A stretch of DNA of 59,287 nt from Propionibacteriaceae bacterium (GTDB lineage Bacteria; Actinomycetota; Actinomycetes; Propionibacteriales; Propionibacteriaceae): assembly GCA_031267645.1 (NCBI GenBank), contig JAIRYW010000037.1, positions 1-59,287 on the forward strand, given 5' to 3'. This document shows positions 25,786 to 35,493 of this stretch, in pieces. A program made the position numbers and the translations under genes. Under the pieces are notes generated by a model. It saw nothing but the letters and a program-made list of their open reading frames with translations. It was not told where the DNA came from and did not search any database. Within the stretch, counting starts at the first letter, position 1. Every line of letters starts with the position of its first letter.

Positions 25786-28542
25786 TCAGGAATCCTCTCC
25801 GGCCCGGCCCCGGTCGCCGACCGGCGTCGAATCGAGGCGATAGTGGGCGAAGGCTTGGGCCGGCACGCCCGGATCGACCTCGCCCCGACGGGCCAACAGG
25901 TGCAAGACCTTGACCACGATGGACGGCCCGTCGACCTTGAGCCAACGCCGGGCCGCCGCCCGCGTGTCCGAGAAACCGAAGCCGTCGCCGCCCAGGGAGG
26001 AGAAGTCCCCCGGCACCCAGGGCGCGATCTGGTCCGGCACGGCGCGCATGAAGTCGGACACCGCCAGGACCGGGCCGGGCCGGTCCTTCAGACAACGCGC
26101 CACATAGGGCGGCCGGGCCAACTGGCCGTTCATGACGGCGCCGTCGGCTTCGACCGCGTCCCGTCGTAACTCGTTCCAACTGGTCACGCTCCAGACGTCG
26201 GCCACCACGGCGGCGTCCCGTCGCAGCAGCTCCTGGGCCTCCAAGGCCCAGGGCAGGGCGATCCCAGAGGCCAGCAGTTGGACCCGGGGGGCCTGGGGCG
26301 ACAGGCCGTCGGGGTCCCCCGGACGCAGCAGGTAGAGGCCACGCCGGATGCCTTCGACGTCGACGTCGTCGGGCTCCTTGGGCTGCACGATGGGCTCGTT
26401 GTAGACGGTCAGATAGAAGATGACGTCCTGGGGGCAGGGGCCGTACATCGTCTCCAAACCGTGCTCCATGACATGGGCGATCTCGTAGGCGTAGGCCAGG
26501 TCGTAGTGTCGGACGGCCGGATTGGTCGAGGCCAGCAGGGGGCTGTGGCCGTCCATGTGCTGCAGCCCCTCGCCGGCCAGGGTGGTCTTGCCGGCGGTGG
26601 CCCCGATCAGGAAGCCCCGGGCCAACTGGTCGGCCGCCGCCCAGAAGCCGTCGCCGGTGCGCTGGAAGCCGAACATGGAGTAGAAGACGTAGATCGGCAC
26701 CATCGGCAGACCGTGGGTGGCGTAGGAGGTGCCGGCGGCGGTGAAGGCCCCGACCGCACCGGCCTCGTCGATGCCGGTGTGGATGATCTGCCCGGCGCTC
26801 GACTCCCGATAGGCCAGCATCAGCTCATGGTCGACCGGTGTGTAGCGCTGACCGTGCGGGTTGTAGATCTTGATGGTGGGGAAGAAGGAGTCCAGGCCGA
26901 AGGTGCGGGCCTCGTCCGGGATGATCGGCACGACGTGGGGGCCGAACTCCTTCTCCCGCATCATCTCCTTGAGCAGCCGCACCCAGGCCATGGTGGTGGA
27001 CACCGGCTGGGCGCCGGAACCGGACCGGGCCGCTTGATAGGCCCGGGCCGAGGGCAGCTTGAGACGGGCCGGCCGGTTCCGCCGCTGCGGCAGCGGGCCG
27101 CCCAGGGCGCGCCGGCGCTCCAGGGCGTAGACCACCCGGGGATCGTCCGCCCCCGGATGGTAGAAGGGCGGCTGGTCCGGGTCGGCCTCCAAGACGGCGT
27201 CCGTGATCGGCAGTTCCAAGCGGTCGCGGAAGTCTTTCAAGTCCTCCAGCTTCAACTTCTTCATCTGGTGGGAGGCGTTACGGGCCGTGAAGTGGGAGCC
27301 GAGGAAATACCCCTTGATGGTGTGGGCCAGCACCACGGTCGGGGCGCCGACCGTCTGGGTGGCCTGGCGGTAGGCGGCGTAGACCTTGCGGAAGTCGTGG
27401 CCGCCGCGGGCCAAGCGCCAGATCTCGTCGTCGCTCATGTGCTTGACCAGTTCGGCCGTCCGCGAGTCACGGCCGAAGAAACGCTGCCGCACGTAGGCCC
27501 CGTCTTTGCCTTTGAAGGTCTGGAAGTCGCCGTCCGGCACCGTGTTGAACAGATCGACCAGGGCCCCGGAGGTGTCGGCTTCGATCAGACGGTCCCAGCC
27601 CGAGCCCCAGACCACCTTGACGACGTTCCAGCCCGCCCCCCGGAACAGACCCTCCAACTCCTGGATGATCTTGCCGTTGCCCCGCACCGGGCCGTCCAGC
27701 CGCTGCAAGTTGCAGTTGACCACGAAGACGAGATTGTCCAAGCCCTCGTCAGCGGCGAAGTGGATCAACCCGCGCGCCTCCGGCTCGTCCATCTCGCCGT
27801 CGCCCACGAAAGCCCAGACCCGCTGATCGGAGGTGTCTTTGAGGCCGCGGTGGGCCAGGTAGCGGTTGAAGGAGGCCTGGTAGATGGCGTTGAGCGGGCC
27901 CAGACCCATCGAGACGGTCGGGAACTCCCAGAAGGCCGGGGCCGGCCGCGGGTGGGGGTACGAGGGCAGCCCGCGCAGGCGTCCGCCCACCGTGTGGCTC
28001 TTCTCCTGGCGGAAGCCGTCCAGATCCTCGGCCCCCAGCCGGCCCTCCAAGAAGGCGCGGGCGTAGACGCCGGGCGAGCAGTGGCCCTGGAAGAAGATCT
28101 GGTCGCCGCCGCCGGGGTGGTCCTTGCCCCGGAAGAAGTGGTTGAAGCCGACCTCGTACAAGGTGGCGGCGGAGGCGAAACTGGCGATGTGACCGCCCAG
28201 ACCGAGGCCGGGGCGCTGGGCCCGGTGCACCATGATGGCGGCGTTCCAGCGCAGCAGGCGGCGGAAACCGCGCTCCAACTCGACGTCGCCGGGGTAGACC
28301 GGGGTGGCGGCGGCCGGGATGGTGTTGATGAAATCGGTCGTGGTCAGGCCGGGCAGGCCGACCCGCCGCCGACTGGCGCCCTCCAACAACCGCCGCAGGA
28401 CGAAACGAGCCCGTTCCGGGCCGGATCGTTCGATCAGACCGTCCAGCGAAGCCAGCCACTCCTCGGTCTCGGCCGGGTCGCTGTCAGGCAGGGCGGTGGG
28501 CACGCCGTCGAGCATGGGGCCGATGGGAAGGCGAGGAATCAC
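25786..28542 (-). CDS. aceE: Pyruvate dehydrogenase E1 component, homodimeric type
   Basis: 918-residue thiamine-diphosphate enzyme, E1 of the pyruvate dehydrogenase complex. ThDP site FVGDGEMDE followed about 30 residues later by [12 protein letters not shown]-terminal [11 protein letters not shown] and [19 protein letters not shown]-terminal segments [17 protein letters not shown] and [16 protein letters not shown]-like sequence. Length matches the family. GTG start at 28542 with AAAGGA 8 nt upstream. It is transcribed divergently from fasR with 54 bp between, so pyruvate oxidation to acetyl-CoA is physically tied to the control of fatty-acid synthesis. E2 and E3 are not in the window. Confidence 0.97.
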   Translation of the reverse strand: MIPRLPIGPMLDGVPTALPDSDPAETEEWLASLDGLIERSGPERARFVLRRLLEGASRRRVGLPGLTTTDFINTIPAAATPVYPGDVELERGFRRLLRWNAAIMVHRAQRPGLGLGGHIASFASAATLYEVGFNHFFRGKDHPGGGDQIFFQGHCSPGVYARAFLEGRLGAEDLDGFRQEKSHTVGGRLRGLPSYPHPRPAPAFWEFPTVSMGLGPLNAIYQASFNRYLAHRGLKDTSDQRVWAFVGDGEMDEPEARGLIHFAADEGLDNLVFVVNCNLQRLDGPVRGNGKIIQELEGLFRGAGWNVVKVVWGSGWDRLIEADTSGALVDLFNTVPDGDFQTFKGKDGAYVRQRFFGRDSRTAELVKHMSDDEIWRLARGGHDFRKVYAAYRQATQTVGAPTVVLAHTIKGYFLGSHFTARNASHQMKKLKLEDLKDFRDRLELPITDAVLEADPDQPPFYHPGADDPRVVYALERRRALGGPLPQRRNRPARLKLPSARAYQAARSGSGAQPVSTTMAWVRLLKEMMREKEFGPHVVPIIPDEARTFGLDSFFPTIKIYNPHGQRYTPVDHELMLAYRESSAGQIIHTGIDEAGAVGAFTAAGTSYATHGLPMVPIYVFYSMFGFQRTGDGFWAAADQLARGFLIGATAGKTTLAGEGLQHMDGHSPLLASTNPAVRHYDLAYAYEIAHVMEHGLETMYGPCPQDVIFYLTVYNEPIVQPKEPDDVDVEGIRRGLYLLRPGDPDGLSPQAPRVQLLASGIALPWALEAQELLRRDAAVVADVWSVTSWNELRRDAVEADGAVMNGQLARPPYVARCLKDRPGPVLAVSDFMRAVPDQIAPWVPGDFSSLGGDGFGFSDTRAAARRWLKVDGPSIVVKVLHLLARRGEVDPGVPAQAFAHYRLDSTPVGDRGRAGEDS

Positions 28543-28564
28543 ACGGAGGTCCTTTCTAACCGAA

Positions 28565-28577
28565 GACCGGTCCGGTC
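28565..28577. promoter_or_regulatory. Palindrome in the aceE/fasR divergent promoter region
   Basis: GACCGG-T-CCGGTC is a perfect 13-bp palindrome in the middle of the 54-bp region between aceE and fasR, directly upstream of the fasR -10 box. A candidate shared operator. Confidence 0.4.
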
Positions 28578-28584
28578 ACAGGGC

Positions 28585-28590
28585 TATTCT
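28585..28590 (+). promoter_or_regulatory. -10 element for leaderless fasR transcript
   Basis: TATTCT, then 6 nt, then the fasR ATG with no ribosome site between. Confidence 0.45.
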
Positions 28591-28596
28591 GCCGTC

Positions 28597-29811
28597 ATGC
28601 CCGAAACGACGCCAAAGCCTGACATCGTCCGGGGGCGCACGCTGGAGCCGGATCCTCAGCGGCGTCGGGCCATGACCAGCCACCTGGCCTCCCTGACCGC
28701 CCATATGACCACCGCCACCCTGGCTGAGATGGACCGTCAACACGATTGGTTCGCGGCCATGCCGCCGGAGCACCGTTCCTGGATCACGCTGGTGGCCCGG
28801 GCCGGCATCGACCAGTTCGTGACCTGGTTCGCCGACTTGGCCGACTCCCCGCCCTCCCCGGCCGGCTTCTTCAACGCCGCGCCGCGCCAGGCCACCCGGC
28901 GGATCAGCCTCAACCAAACCGTCCAGCTGGTCAAGACCACGGTCTCGGTGGTGGCTCAGGAACTATGCGGCCTGCCGCCGGACGAGAGCGCCGTGCTGGG
29001 TTTGGCCATCGTCCACTTCAGCCGGGACGCGGCCTTCGCGGCGGCCGAACTGTACGCCCAAGCGGCCGAGACCCGAGGCGATTGGGACACCCGTCTGGAA
29101 GCCCTGGTGGTCGACTCCATCATCCGGGACCAGATCGACGACGACCTGCTGTCGGGCGCCGCCGCCCTGGGCTGGCGGGCCCGGGGAGCGGTCTGCGCCG
29201 CCGTGGGCGGCCAACCCGCCGACCTCGACTCGGCGGTCGACCACCTCCGCATCCAAGCCGCCCAGACCGACCTCGACCTGCTGGTCTCGCCCCAGGACAA
29301 CCGTCTGATCTTGATCTTGGGCGGGGCCGAGTTGTGCGACCAGGCCGCCGGTCTGGCCCTGGTCGGCCAGTGGACCGACCATTTCAGCTCCGCCCCCCTG
29401 GTGGTGGGCCCACCGGTGGCCGACCTGACCGAGGCCTCGGCCTCGCTCCGCCCCGCCCTGCTGGGCCAGCGGGCGGCCGCCGCCTGGCCCGAGGCGCCAC
29501 GTCCGGTGGCCGCCGCCGCCCTCTTGGCCGAACGGGCTCTGGCCGGCGAGGCCGCCGCCGGCGAGGCTCTGGTGGCGCAGGTCTTCCGCCCCCTGGACGG
29601 GGCCGGGCCCGACCTGTTGTCCACCGTCACGGCCTACCTCGATCAGGCCGGCTCCATCCAAGCCACCGCCCGGGCCCTCTTCGTCCACGCCAACACCGTG
29701 CGCTACCGCCTGGCTCGGGTCAGCCAACTGGTCGGGCTTGACCCGGCTCGACCGCGCGACGCCTTCTGTCTGGGCCTGGCGATCCGCCTGGGCCGGCTCA
29801 AAACAACCTGA
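28597..29811 (+). CDS. fasR: PucR-type transcriptional regulator, probable fatty-acid synthesis activator FasR
   Basis: 404-residue regulator. The C-terminus holds the PucR-family helix-turn-helix (about residues 345-400): AYLDQAGSIQATARALFVH, then HANTVRYRLARVSQLVG. The N-terminal half is an all-alpha region without recognised enzyme motifs. In Streptomyces and mycobacteria the equivalent gene directly upstream of fabD encodes FasR, which activates the fab operon, and the layout here (fasR-fabD-fabH-acpP-fabF) is the same. ATG at 28597 is chosen because it fits the leaderless -10; a long upstream frame on this strand is only the antisense of aceE. Confidence 0.87.
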   Translation: MPETTPKPDIVRGRTLEPDPQRRRAMTSHLASLTAHMTTATLAEMDRQHDWFAAMPPEHRSWITLVARAGIDQFVTWFADLADSPPSPAGFFNAAPRQATRRISLNQTVQLVKTTVSVVAQELCGLPPDESAVLGLAIVHFSRDAAFAAAELYAQAAETRGDWDTRLEALVVDSIIRDQIDDDLLSGAAALGWRARGAVCAAVGGQPADLDSAVDHLRIQAAQTDLDLLVSPQDNRLILILGGAELCDQAAGLALVGQWTDHFSSAPLVVGPPVADLTEASASLRPALLGQRAAAAWPEAPRPVAAAALLAERALAGEAAAGEALVAQVFRPLDGAGPDLLSTVTAYLDQAGSIQATARALFVHANTVRYRLARVSQLVGLDPARPRDAFCLGLAIRLGRLKTT

Positions 29812-29850
29812 CTAACCGGGTGACGATTGTAGGATCCATCCAATGAATCT

Positions 29851-29870
29851 GTCGATTTTTCGTCGATTTT
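29851..29870 (+). promoter_or_regulatory. Tandem GTCGATTTT repeats upstream of fabD
   Basis: GTCGATTTT occurs at 29851-29859 and 29862-29870, an 11-bp period that places both on the same face of the helix. They lie about 40 bp before fabD in the A/T-rich 98-bp fasR-fabD spacer, suitable for an activator such as FasR. No strong core promoter was identified in this spacer. Confidence 0.45.
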
Positions 29871-29909
29871 CCGTATTCCTTTGATGGGTATCTACGAAAG
29901 TATGAAGAT

Positions 29910-30854
29910 GTGTTAGCGATCGTGGCGCCCGGGCAGGGCTCTCAGAAACCAGGTTTCCTGACCGCCTGGGCCGAACTCCCCCCCTTCGCCGAGCGTCTGG
30001 CCCAGTGGTCGGACGGCCTCGGCCTCGACTTGATCGAGTTGGGCTGTCGGGCCGACGCCGCCACCATCTCCGACACCGCCGTGACCCAGCCCCTACTGGT
30101 GTCGGCCGGTTTGGCCAGCGCTTTGGAACTGGGCCGATCGGACTGGCCCCAGTCCGATCTGGTGGCCGGACACTCGGTCGGCGAGTTGACCGCCGCCGGT
30201 CTGGCCGGCGTTTTGACACCGGCCCAGGCGGTCGCTTTGGCGGGCCAGCGGGGCCGGGCCATGGCCGCCGCCGCCCAGGCGGCCCCGACCGGTTTGACCG
30301 CTCTGCTGGGCGGAGACCCGGCCGCCGTGCTGGCCGCCATCGAACGGGCCGGAGCCAGCCCGGCCAACCACAACGGAGCCGGCCAGATCGTGGCCGGCGG
30401 CTCCCTGGCCGCGCTCGAACGTCTGGCCGCGGATCTGCCCGAACGGACCCGGGCCCGGCCCTTGGCCGTGGCCGGCGCCTTCCACACCGCGGCCATGGAC
30501 TCCGCCCTGCCCCTGGTGGCCGCGGCCGTGGCCGAGTTGAGGCCCGGCCGGGCCAGCCGGCCGATCCTGTCCAATCTGGACGGCGCCGAGCTGACCGACG
30601 GAGCGGAGCTGTTGGGCCGACTGGTGGCCCAGGTCGTCCGTCCGGTGCGCTGGGACCTGTGCCAGGACCGCCTGTCCGAACGAGGCGTGAGCGGAGTCTT
30701 GGAACTGCTCCCGGCCGGCGCCCTGGCCGGCCTGGCCCGCCGCCAGCTGCCCGGCGTCGAAGTCTTCGCCTTGACCGAACCGGACCAGCTCGACGCGGCC
30801 CGCCGCTTCTGCCGCCGTCACGCCGGCGCCGTACGACCTCAGGCGGCGGCATGA
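29910..30854 (+). CDS. fabD: Malonyl-CoA:ACP transacylase
   Basis: 314-residue acyltransferase loading malonate onto ACP. Starts VLAIVAPGQGSQKPGF; nucleophile Ser in GHSVGE near residue 90; catalytic His in GAFHTAAM near residue 192. GTG at 29910 has only a weak purine stretch before it. First gene of the fabD-fabH-acpP-fabF operon, overlapping fabH by 4 bp (ATGA). Confidence 0.95.
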   Translation: MLAIVAPGQGSQKPGFLTAWAELPPFAERLAQWSDGLGLDLIELGCRADAATISDTAVTQPLLVSAGLASALELGRSDWPQSDLVAGHSVGELTAAGLAGVLTPAQAVALAGQRGRAMAAAAQAAPTGLTALLGGDPAAVLAAIERAGASPANHNGAGQIVAGGSLAALERLAADLPERTRARPLAVAGAFHTAAMDSALPLVAAAVAELRPGRASRPILSNLDGAELTDGAELLGRLVAQVVRPVRWDLCQDRLSERGVSGVLELLPAGALAGLARRQLPGVEVFALTEPDQLDAARRFCRRHAGAVRPQAAA

Positions 30855-31930
30855 CCGACCTGCCCCAGACCTCGCCCCGCCCCGGCTCGGCCATCCTCGG
30901 CCTAGGCGCCTACGAGCCCAGCCGAGTCATCAGCAACCAACAGATGTGCCAGTGGATCGATTCTTCGGACGAGTGGATCCGTCAACGCACCGGCATCGTC
31001 GAACGACGCTGGGCCGAGCCGGAGGAGACCCTCCTGGCCATGACCGCGGCGGCCAGCCGGCGCGCCTTGGACCAAGCCGGGACGACCCCCGACCAGATCG
31101 ACGGGATCATCGTCGCCACCGTCACCCACTTGGAGCAGACCCCGGCCCTGGCCGTCCGCCTGGCCGGGGAGCTGGGCTGCGCCCCCTGTCCGGCCTGGGA
31201 CATCTCGGCCGCCTGCGCCGGTTTCTGCCACGCCTTGGCCCAAGCCGACGCCCTGATCCGAGCCGGCGTCTTGGAACACGTCCTGGTGGTGGCCGGAGAC
31301 CGTCTGTCCGACCTGACCGACCTGACCGACCGCTCGACCGCCTTCCTATTCGCGGACGGGGCCGGGGCGGCCGTGGTCGGCCCCAGCGACGGCCCCCGGA
31401 TCGGACCGGTGGTGTGGGGCTCGGACCCGTCCCAGGGCCACACCATCGGCCAGACCCTGGACTGGCGCCAGGCCGTGGAGCGGAGCCAGCCGGCCTACCT
31501 CCGGATGGACGGGCAGCCGGTCTTCCGTTGGGCCACCACCGCCATGGCCGAGGTGACCCGCCGCATTCTGGCCGACTCCGGTCTGACGGCCGAACAGCTC
31601 GACTTCTTCGTGCCCCATCAGGCCAACAACCGCATCACTGACTCGATGCTGCGCCATCTGCGTCTGCCCCAGTCGGTCCAGGTGGCCCGCAGCATCCAAC
31701 GGCTGGGCAACACCTCGGCCAGCTCGATCCCGCTGGCCATCGATCAGCTCTACCGGGCCGGCCAGGTGGCCGACGGGGCGACCTGCTTGATGGTCGGATT
31801 CGGGGCCGGGCTGGTCTACGCCGGCCAAGTCGTCATCCTGCCCGGCCGGCCGGCCGGCGACGACCGGCCCCTGGTCCTAGCCGACCCCGCCCCCACCACG
31901 CCCGTTCCAGATCTGACACTGAACCCATAA
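30851..31930 (+). CDS. fabH: Beta-ketoacyl-ACP synthase III
   Basis: 359-residue condensing enzyme that starts fatty-acid chains from acyl-CoA and malonyl-ACP. Catalytic triad visible: Cys in SAACAGF (about residue 121), His in PHQANNRI (about 255) and Asn in LGNTSASS (about 286). The C-terminus carries about 25 extra residues rich in Pro and Asp after the last conserved strand (LVYAGQVVI). ATG at 30851 overlaps the fabD stop; a long upstream in-frame extension is the shadow of fabD. Confidence 0.95.
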   Translation: MTDLPQTSPRPGSAILGLGAYEPSRVISNQQMCQWIDSSDEWIRQRTGIVERRWAEPEETLLAMTAAASRRALDQAGTTPDQIDGIIVATVTHLEQTPALAVRLAGELGCAPCPAWDISAACAGFCHALAQADALIRAGVLEHVLVVAGDRLSDLTDLTDRSTAFLFADGAGAAVVGPSDGPRIGPVVWGSDPSQGHTIGQTLDWRQAVERSQPAYLRMDGQPVFRWATTAMAEVTRRILADSGLTAEQLDFFVPHQANNRITDSMLRHLRLPQSVQVARSIQRLGNTSASSIPLAIDQLYRAGQVADGATCLMVGFGAGLVYAGQVVILPGRPAGDDRPLVLADPAPTTPVPDLTLNP

Positions 31931-31943
31931 GGAGAACGACATC

Positions 31944-32189
31944 ATGAGCACTGAAGAGATTCGCGCCGAGCTGGCCGAGATCGTCAACGAGGTGGCCGGC
32001 GTCGACCCGGCCACGGTCCAATTGGAGAAGTCCTTCGTGGACGACCTGGGTGTGGACTCCTTGTCCATGGTCGAGATCATCTACGCCTGCGAGGACAAGT
32101 TCGCCGTCTCCATCCCGGACGACGACTCGCGCGGTCTGCGCACCATCGGCGACGCCGTCAGCTATATCGAGCGGGCCCAAGCCCAGTGA
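31944..32189 (+). CDS. acpP: Acyl carrier protein
   Basis: 81-residue acidic carrier. The phosphopantetheine attachment serine is Ser39 in GVDSLSMVE. Typical four-helix ACP pattern with FVDDLGVDSL and a DDDSRGLRTIGDAV C-terminal part. AAGGAG lies before the ATG. It sits 13 nt after fabH and its stop overlaps the fabF start by 4 bp. Confidence 0.97.
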   Translation: MSTEEIRAELAEIVNEVAGVDPATVQLEKSFVDDLGVDSLSMVEIIYACEDKFAVSIPDDDSRGLRTIGDAVSYIERAQAQ

Positions 32190-33454
32190 CAGACATCGTC
32201 ATCACCGGCCTGGGCGCGACCACGCCATTGGGCGGTGACGTCTCCCAGACCTGGGCCGGCCTGCTGGCCGGGCGCAGCGGAGTGGTGCGCCTGACCTGGG
32301 ACTGGGCGGGGGAACTGCCGACTCAGATCGCCGCCCTGGCCCTGGTCGACCCCGCCCTCAGCATCGAACGCAGCCAGGCCCGCCGGCTCGACCGCTCGAC
32401 CCAGCTGGCTCTGGTCTCGGCGGTCGAAGCTTGGACCGACGCCGGTTTCAGCCTGCCCCCCGACGGACCGACCGAAGACCCGGCGGTCGATCGCGACCGC
32501 CTGCTGGTGTCCTTGGCCTCCGGCATCGGCGGCTTGACCTCCTTGCTGTCCAACTGGGACGCCCTGCGCGACCGGGGACCGCGCCGGGTCTCGCCCTTCA
32601 CCATTCCGATGCTGATGGCCAACGCGCCCGCCGCCAACGTCGGCCTCCGGCTGGGGGCCCGCACCGGCGTGCACGCCCCGGTCTCGGCCTGCGCCTCCTC
32701 CAACGAGGCCATCTCGATCGCCCTCGACCAACTGCGTTGGGGCCGGGCCGACGTGGCCCTGGTGGGTGGGACGGAGGCCGTCATCCATCCCCTGCCGTTG
32801 GCCGCCTTCGCCCAGATGCAAGCTTTGTCGCGCCGTAACGAAGAGCCCGAGCGGGCCTCGCGGCCGTGGGACGTCGACCGCGACGGTTTCGTCATCGGCG
32901 AGGGGGCCGCCTGCCTGGTGCTGGAGACCTTGGAACACGCCCAAGCCCGTGGAGCGCGGATCTACGGCTCCCTGGCCGGGGCCGGCATCACGGCCGACAG
33001 CCACGACCTGGTCCAGCCCGACCCGTCCGGCCGGGGCCAGACCCTGGCCATGGTCAAGGCCATCCGCGACGCCGGCTTGACCGCCCAGGACATCGTCCAC
33101 ATCAACGCCCACGCCACCTCGACGCCCCAAGGCGACCTGACCGAGGCGCGTTCGATCCGCCAGGCCTTGGGCGACGACAACCGAGCCGTGGTCTCCGGCA
33201 CCAAGTCGATGACGGGCCACCTGCTGGGGGCGGCCGGGGCCTTGGAGACCATCGCCACCGTGCTGGCCTTGTACCACCGCTTGGCCCCGCCCACCATCAA
33301 CTTGGACCGGCCCGAGCCCGACCTGGGCATCGACGTGGTCGCCGCCCAGCCCCGTCCCCTGCCCGACGGCCCACTGGCCGCATTGAACAACTCTTTTGGG
33401 TTCGGCGGCCACAACGTGGCCGTGGCCGTCAGCGACGCTCACGCCAACCGCTGA
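32186..33454 (+). CDS. fabF: Beta-ketoacyl-ACP synthase II
   Basis: 422-residue elongating condensing enzyme. Active-site Cys in SACASSNEA (about residue 170), first His in NAHATSTPQGD (about 308), second His in NSFGFGGHN (about 409). GTG start overlaps the acpP TGA (GTGA). Last gene of the operon; no fabG, fabZ or fabI is in the window, so reduction and dehydration enzymes are encoded elsewhere. Confidence 0.97.
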   Translation: MTDIVITGLGATTPLGGDVSQTWAGLLAGRSGVVRLTWDWAGELPTQIAALALVDPALSIERSQARRLDRSTQLALVSAVEAWTDAGFSLPPDGPTEDPAVDRDRLLVSLASGIGGLTSLLSNWDALRDRGPRRVSPFTIPMLMANAPAANVGLRLGARTGVHAPVSACASSNEAISIALDQLRWGRADVALVGGTEAVIHPLPLAAFAQMQALSRRNEEPERASRPWDVDRDGFVIGEGAACLVLETLEHAQARGARIYGSLAGAGITADSHDLVQPDPSGRGQTLAMVKAIRDAGLTAQDIVHINAHATSTPQGDLTEARSIRQALGDDNRAVVSGTKSMTGHLLGAAGALETIATVLALYHRLAPPTINLDRPEPDLGIDVVAAQPRPLPDGPLAALNNSFGFGGHNVAVAVSDAHANR

Positions 33455-33530
33455 CCGACCCCGGCCTCGACCGACCAGCCGCCCAGCCCCGGCCAGTCCG
33501 ATCCGACGGGCTCTCGGACCGGGCGCCGGC

Positions 33531-33536
33531 TAAGGT
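33531..33536 (+). promoter_or_regulatory. -10-like element upstream of uppP
   Basis: TAAGGT about 28 nt before the uppP ATG, in the 109-bp gap after fabF; no good -35 seen. Confidence 0.3.
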
Positions 33537-33563
33537 GGGGCGAGCGCCATCTTGGGAGGGATC

Positions 33564-34448
33564 ATGAACTGGTTCGAAGCCGTCTTGCTCGGCATCGTCG
33601 AGGGGGTGACCGAGTTCCTGCCCATCTCCAGCACCGGGCATCTGACGGTGACGGAGAAGCTGCTCGGCCTGTCCATCGCCTCCAGCGACGTGACGGCTTT
33701 CACGGCCATCATCCAAGTCGGCGCCATCGCTGCCGCCATCGTCTACTTCCGCCGCGACATCGCCCGGCTGGTGGCGGCCTGGTGCGTCGGCCTGGTCCGG
33801 TCGGAAGCCCGCCGCCGCACCGACTACCGTCTGGCCTGGGCCGTCATCGTGGGATCGATCCCGATCGGACTGGTCGGTCTGGCGGCCCAAGACTTCATCG
33901 AGACCACTCTGCGCAGCCTCTGGGTGGTGGCAGGGGCTCTGCTGGCTTGGAGCCTGGTGCTGTGGCTGGCCGACCGGCGGGCCGGCCGGGTCGAGGCCGC
34001 GCCGACGGCGGCCCGCGCCCTGACGCCGACCTCCGTCCCCCGTGGCGAGGACAGCCTGACCGTGGTCGACGGCTTGATCATCGGGTTGTGCCAGTGCTTG
34101 GCCTTGGTGCCCGGCGTCTCCCGCTCCGGGGCCACCATCTCCGCCGCCCTGCTGCGTGGCATCGACCGCACCACCGCCACCCGCTGGAGCTTCTTCCTAG
34201 GCATCCCGGCTTTGACCGCCTCCGGCGTCCTGCAGGCGGTCAAAGCGGCCGACGACATCAGCGCCGGCGTGGGCTGGGCCGCCACCGGCCTGGCCACCGC
34301 CGTCTCCTTCGTCGTGGCCTATCTGTCCATCGCCTGGCTGCTCAAATTCGTGGCCTCCAACCGCTTCACCGCCTTCATCGTCTACCGCGTCCTGGCCGGC
34401 TTGGCCGTGGCCGGCCTGATCCTGACCGGTCTGGTCAGCGCCGTCTGA
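33564..34448 (+). CDS. uppP: Undecaprenyl-diphosphatase (BacA/UppP)
   Basis: 294-residue integral membrane phosphatase recycling undecaprenyl diphosphate for cell-wall synthesis; loss or gain affects bacitracin sensitivity. Motifs: GIVEGVTEFLPISSTGHL at the N-terminus and PGVSRSGATI in the middle, both active-site loops, with about eight membrane spans. ATG at 33564 is chosen with GGGAGGG just upstream, rather than the in-frame TTG at 33552, which lies within that ribosome site. Confidence 0.96.
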   Translation: MNWFEAVLLGIVEGVTEFLPISSTGHLTVTEKLLGLSIASSDVTAFTAIIQVGAIAAAIVYFRRDIARLVAAWCVGLVRSEARRRTDYRLAWAVIVGSIPIGLVGLAAQDFIETTLRSLWVVAGALLAWSLVLWLADRRAGRVEAAPTAARALTPTSVPRGEDSLTVVDGLIIGLCQCLALVPGVSRSGATISAALLRGIDRTTATRWSFFLGIPALTASGVLQAVKAADDISAGVGWAATGLATAVSFVVAYLSIAWLLKFVASNRFTAFIVYRVLAGLAVAGLILTGLVSAV

Positions 34449-34492
34449 GAGCCCCGGGCCTTCCAGCCGCCGCCCTGGGCTAGGACACGCCC

Positions 34493-34498
34493 TAAGCT
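34493..34498 (+). promoter_or_regulatory. -10 element for leaderless aldo/keto reductase transcript
   Basis: TAAGCT, then 6 nt, then the ATG at 34505, with no ribosome site between. Confidence 0.4.
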
Positions 34499-34504
34499 GG
34501 CCCT

Positions 34505-35479
34505 ATGCAGACCCGTCGTCTCGGCGCCACCGACTTGGAGGTCACCCGCCTCGGTCTGGGCACCATGGGCTGGGGCTTGGACACCACGGTCTCCGAGGTG
34601 ATGGCCCTGTGGCGGCGCTACCGTGACGCCGGCGGCAATCTGATCGACACCGCCGCGGCCTATGGCGACGGGCGGGTCGAGAGTTTGATCGGCCAGTTGG
34701 CCGGGGCGGCCCAGCGCCGGGGCGAGGTCGTCATCGCCACCAAATCGGGTTACGTCCTGCGCCAAGGCCAGCGGGTGGTCGAGACCGGCCGGCGGACCCT
34801 GTTGGACGACTTGGCCGGGTCGTTGCGCCGTCTGCGGATCGAGACGGTCGACCTGTGGCAGATCCACGCCTGGGGCGACGCCCCCTTGGAGGAGACCCTG
34901 GCCGCCGCCGACCAGGCCGTGACGGCTGGCCTGGCCCGCCGGGTCGGGGTCTGCAACTACATCGGCTGGCAGCTGGCCCAGGCCGCCACCTGGCAGAAGG
35001 CGGTCCCAGGAAGGAGCCGGATCGCGACCGCCCAAATCGAGTACTCGCTGCTGGCACGACGGGCCGAGATCGAGATCCTGCCTTGCTGTCAGGCCCTCGA
35101 CATCGCTTTCCTGCCTTGGTCGGCCCTGGGCCGGGGCGTCCTGACCGGCCAATACCGGGGCGGGGCCAGGCCGCCCGGCTCGCGGGCCGCCTCCGACCGG
35201 TTGGCCTGGTTCGTCGAGCCCTATCTGACGCCGGCCGCGGACGGCGTGCTGGAAGCGGTGGTCCGAGCCGGCCAGGGGCTGGGCCTGAGCCCGGTCCAGG
35301 TGGCCTGGCTGTGGGTGCGCGACGCCCCCGGCGTCAGCGCCGCCCTGGTCGGCCCCCGCACGGCGGCCCAGCTGGAGCCTCTCTTGGCGGTCGAGGACCG
35401 GGTCCTGCCCGCCCCCATCGCCCAGGCTCTGGACGACGTCTCGGGCGGCCCCAACCGCTTACGGACCGTCCAGGATTGA
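34505..35479 (+). CDS. Aldo/keto reductase
   Basis: 324-residue NADPH-dependent aldo/keto reductase. The catalytic tetrad is visible: Asp in NLIDTAAAYGDG (about residue 46), Tyr five residues later, Lys in VIATKSGY (about 79) and His in LWQIHAWG (about 119). Begins MQTRRLGATDLEVTRLGLG, typical of the YajO/Gfo-like subgroup. Physiological substrate unknown. It is a stand-alone gene, convergent with the M20 peptidase gene (14 nt between stops). Confidence 0.94.
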   Translation: MQTRRLGATDLEVTRLGLGTMGWGLDTTVSEVMALWRRYRDAGGNLIDTAAAYGDGRVESLIGQLAGAAQRRGEVVIATKSGYVLRQGQRVVETGRRTLLDDLAGSLRRLRIETVDLWQIHAWGDAPLEETLAAADQAVTAGLARRVGVCNYIGWQLAQAATWQKAVPGRSRIATAQIEYSLLARRAEIEILPCCQALDIAFLPWSALGRGVLTGQYRGGARPPGSRAASDRLAWFVEPYLTPAADGVLEAVVRAGQGLGLSPVQVAWLWVRDAPGVSAALVGPRTAAQLEPLLAVEDRVLPAPIAQALDDVSGGPNRLRTVQD

Positions 35480-35493
35480 GCCCGGCTAGAGCC

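Noticed and set aside
26278-29811. 1177-codon open frame on the plus strand across aceE
   Set aside because: Most of it is antisense to the well-supported aceE; high GC creates long stop-free frames. Only its 3' part from 28597 is a real gene (fasR).
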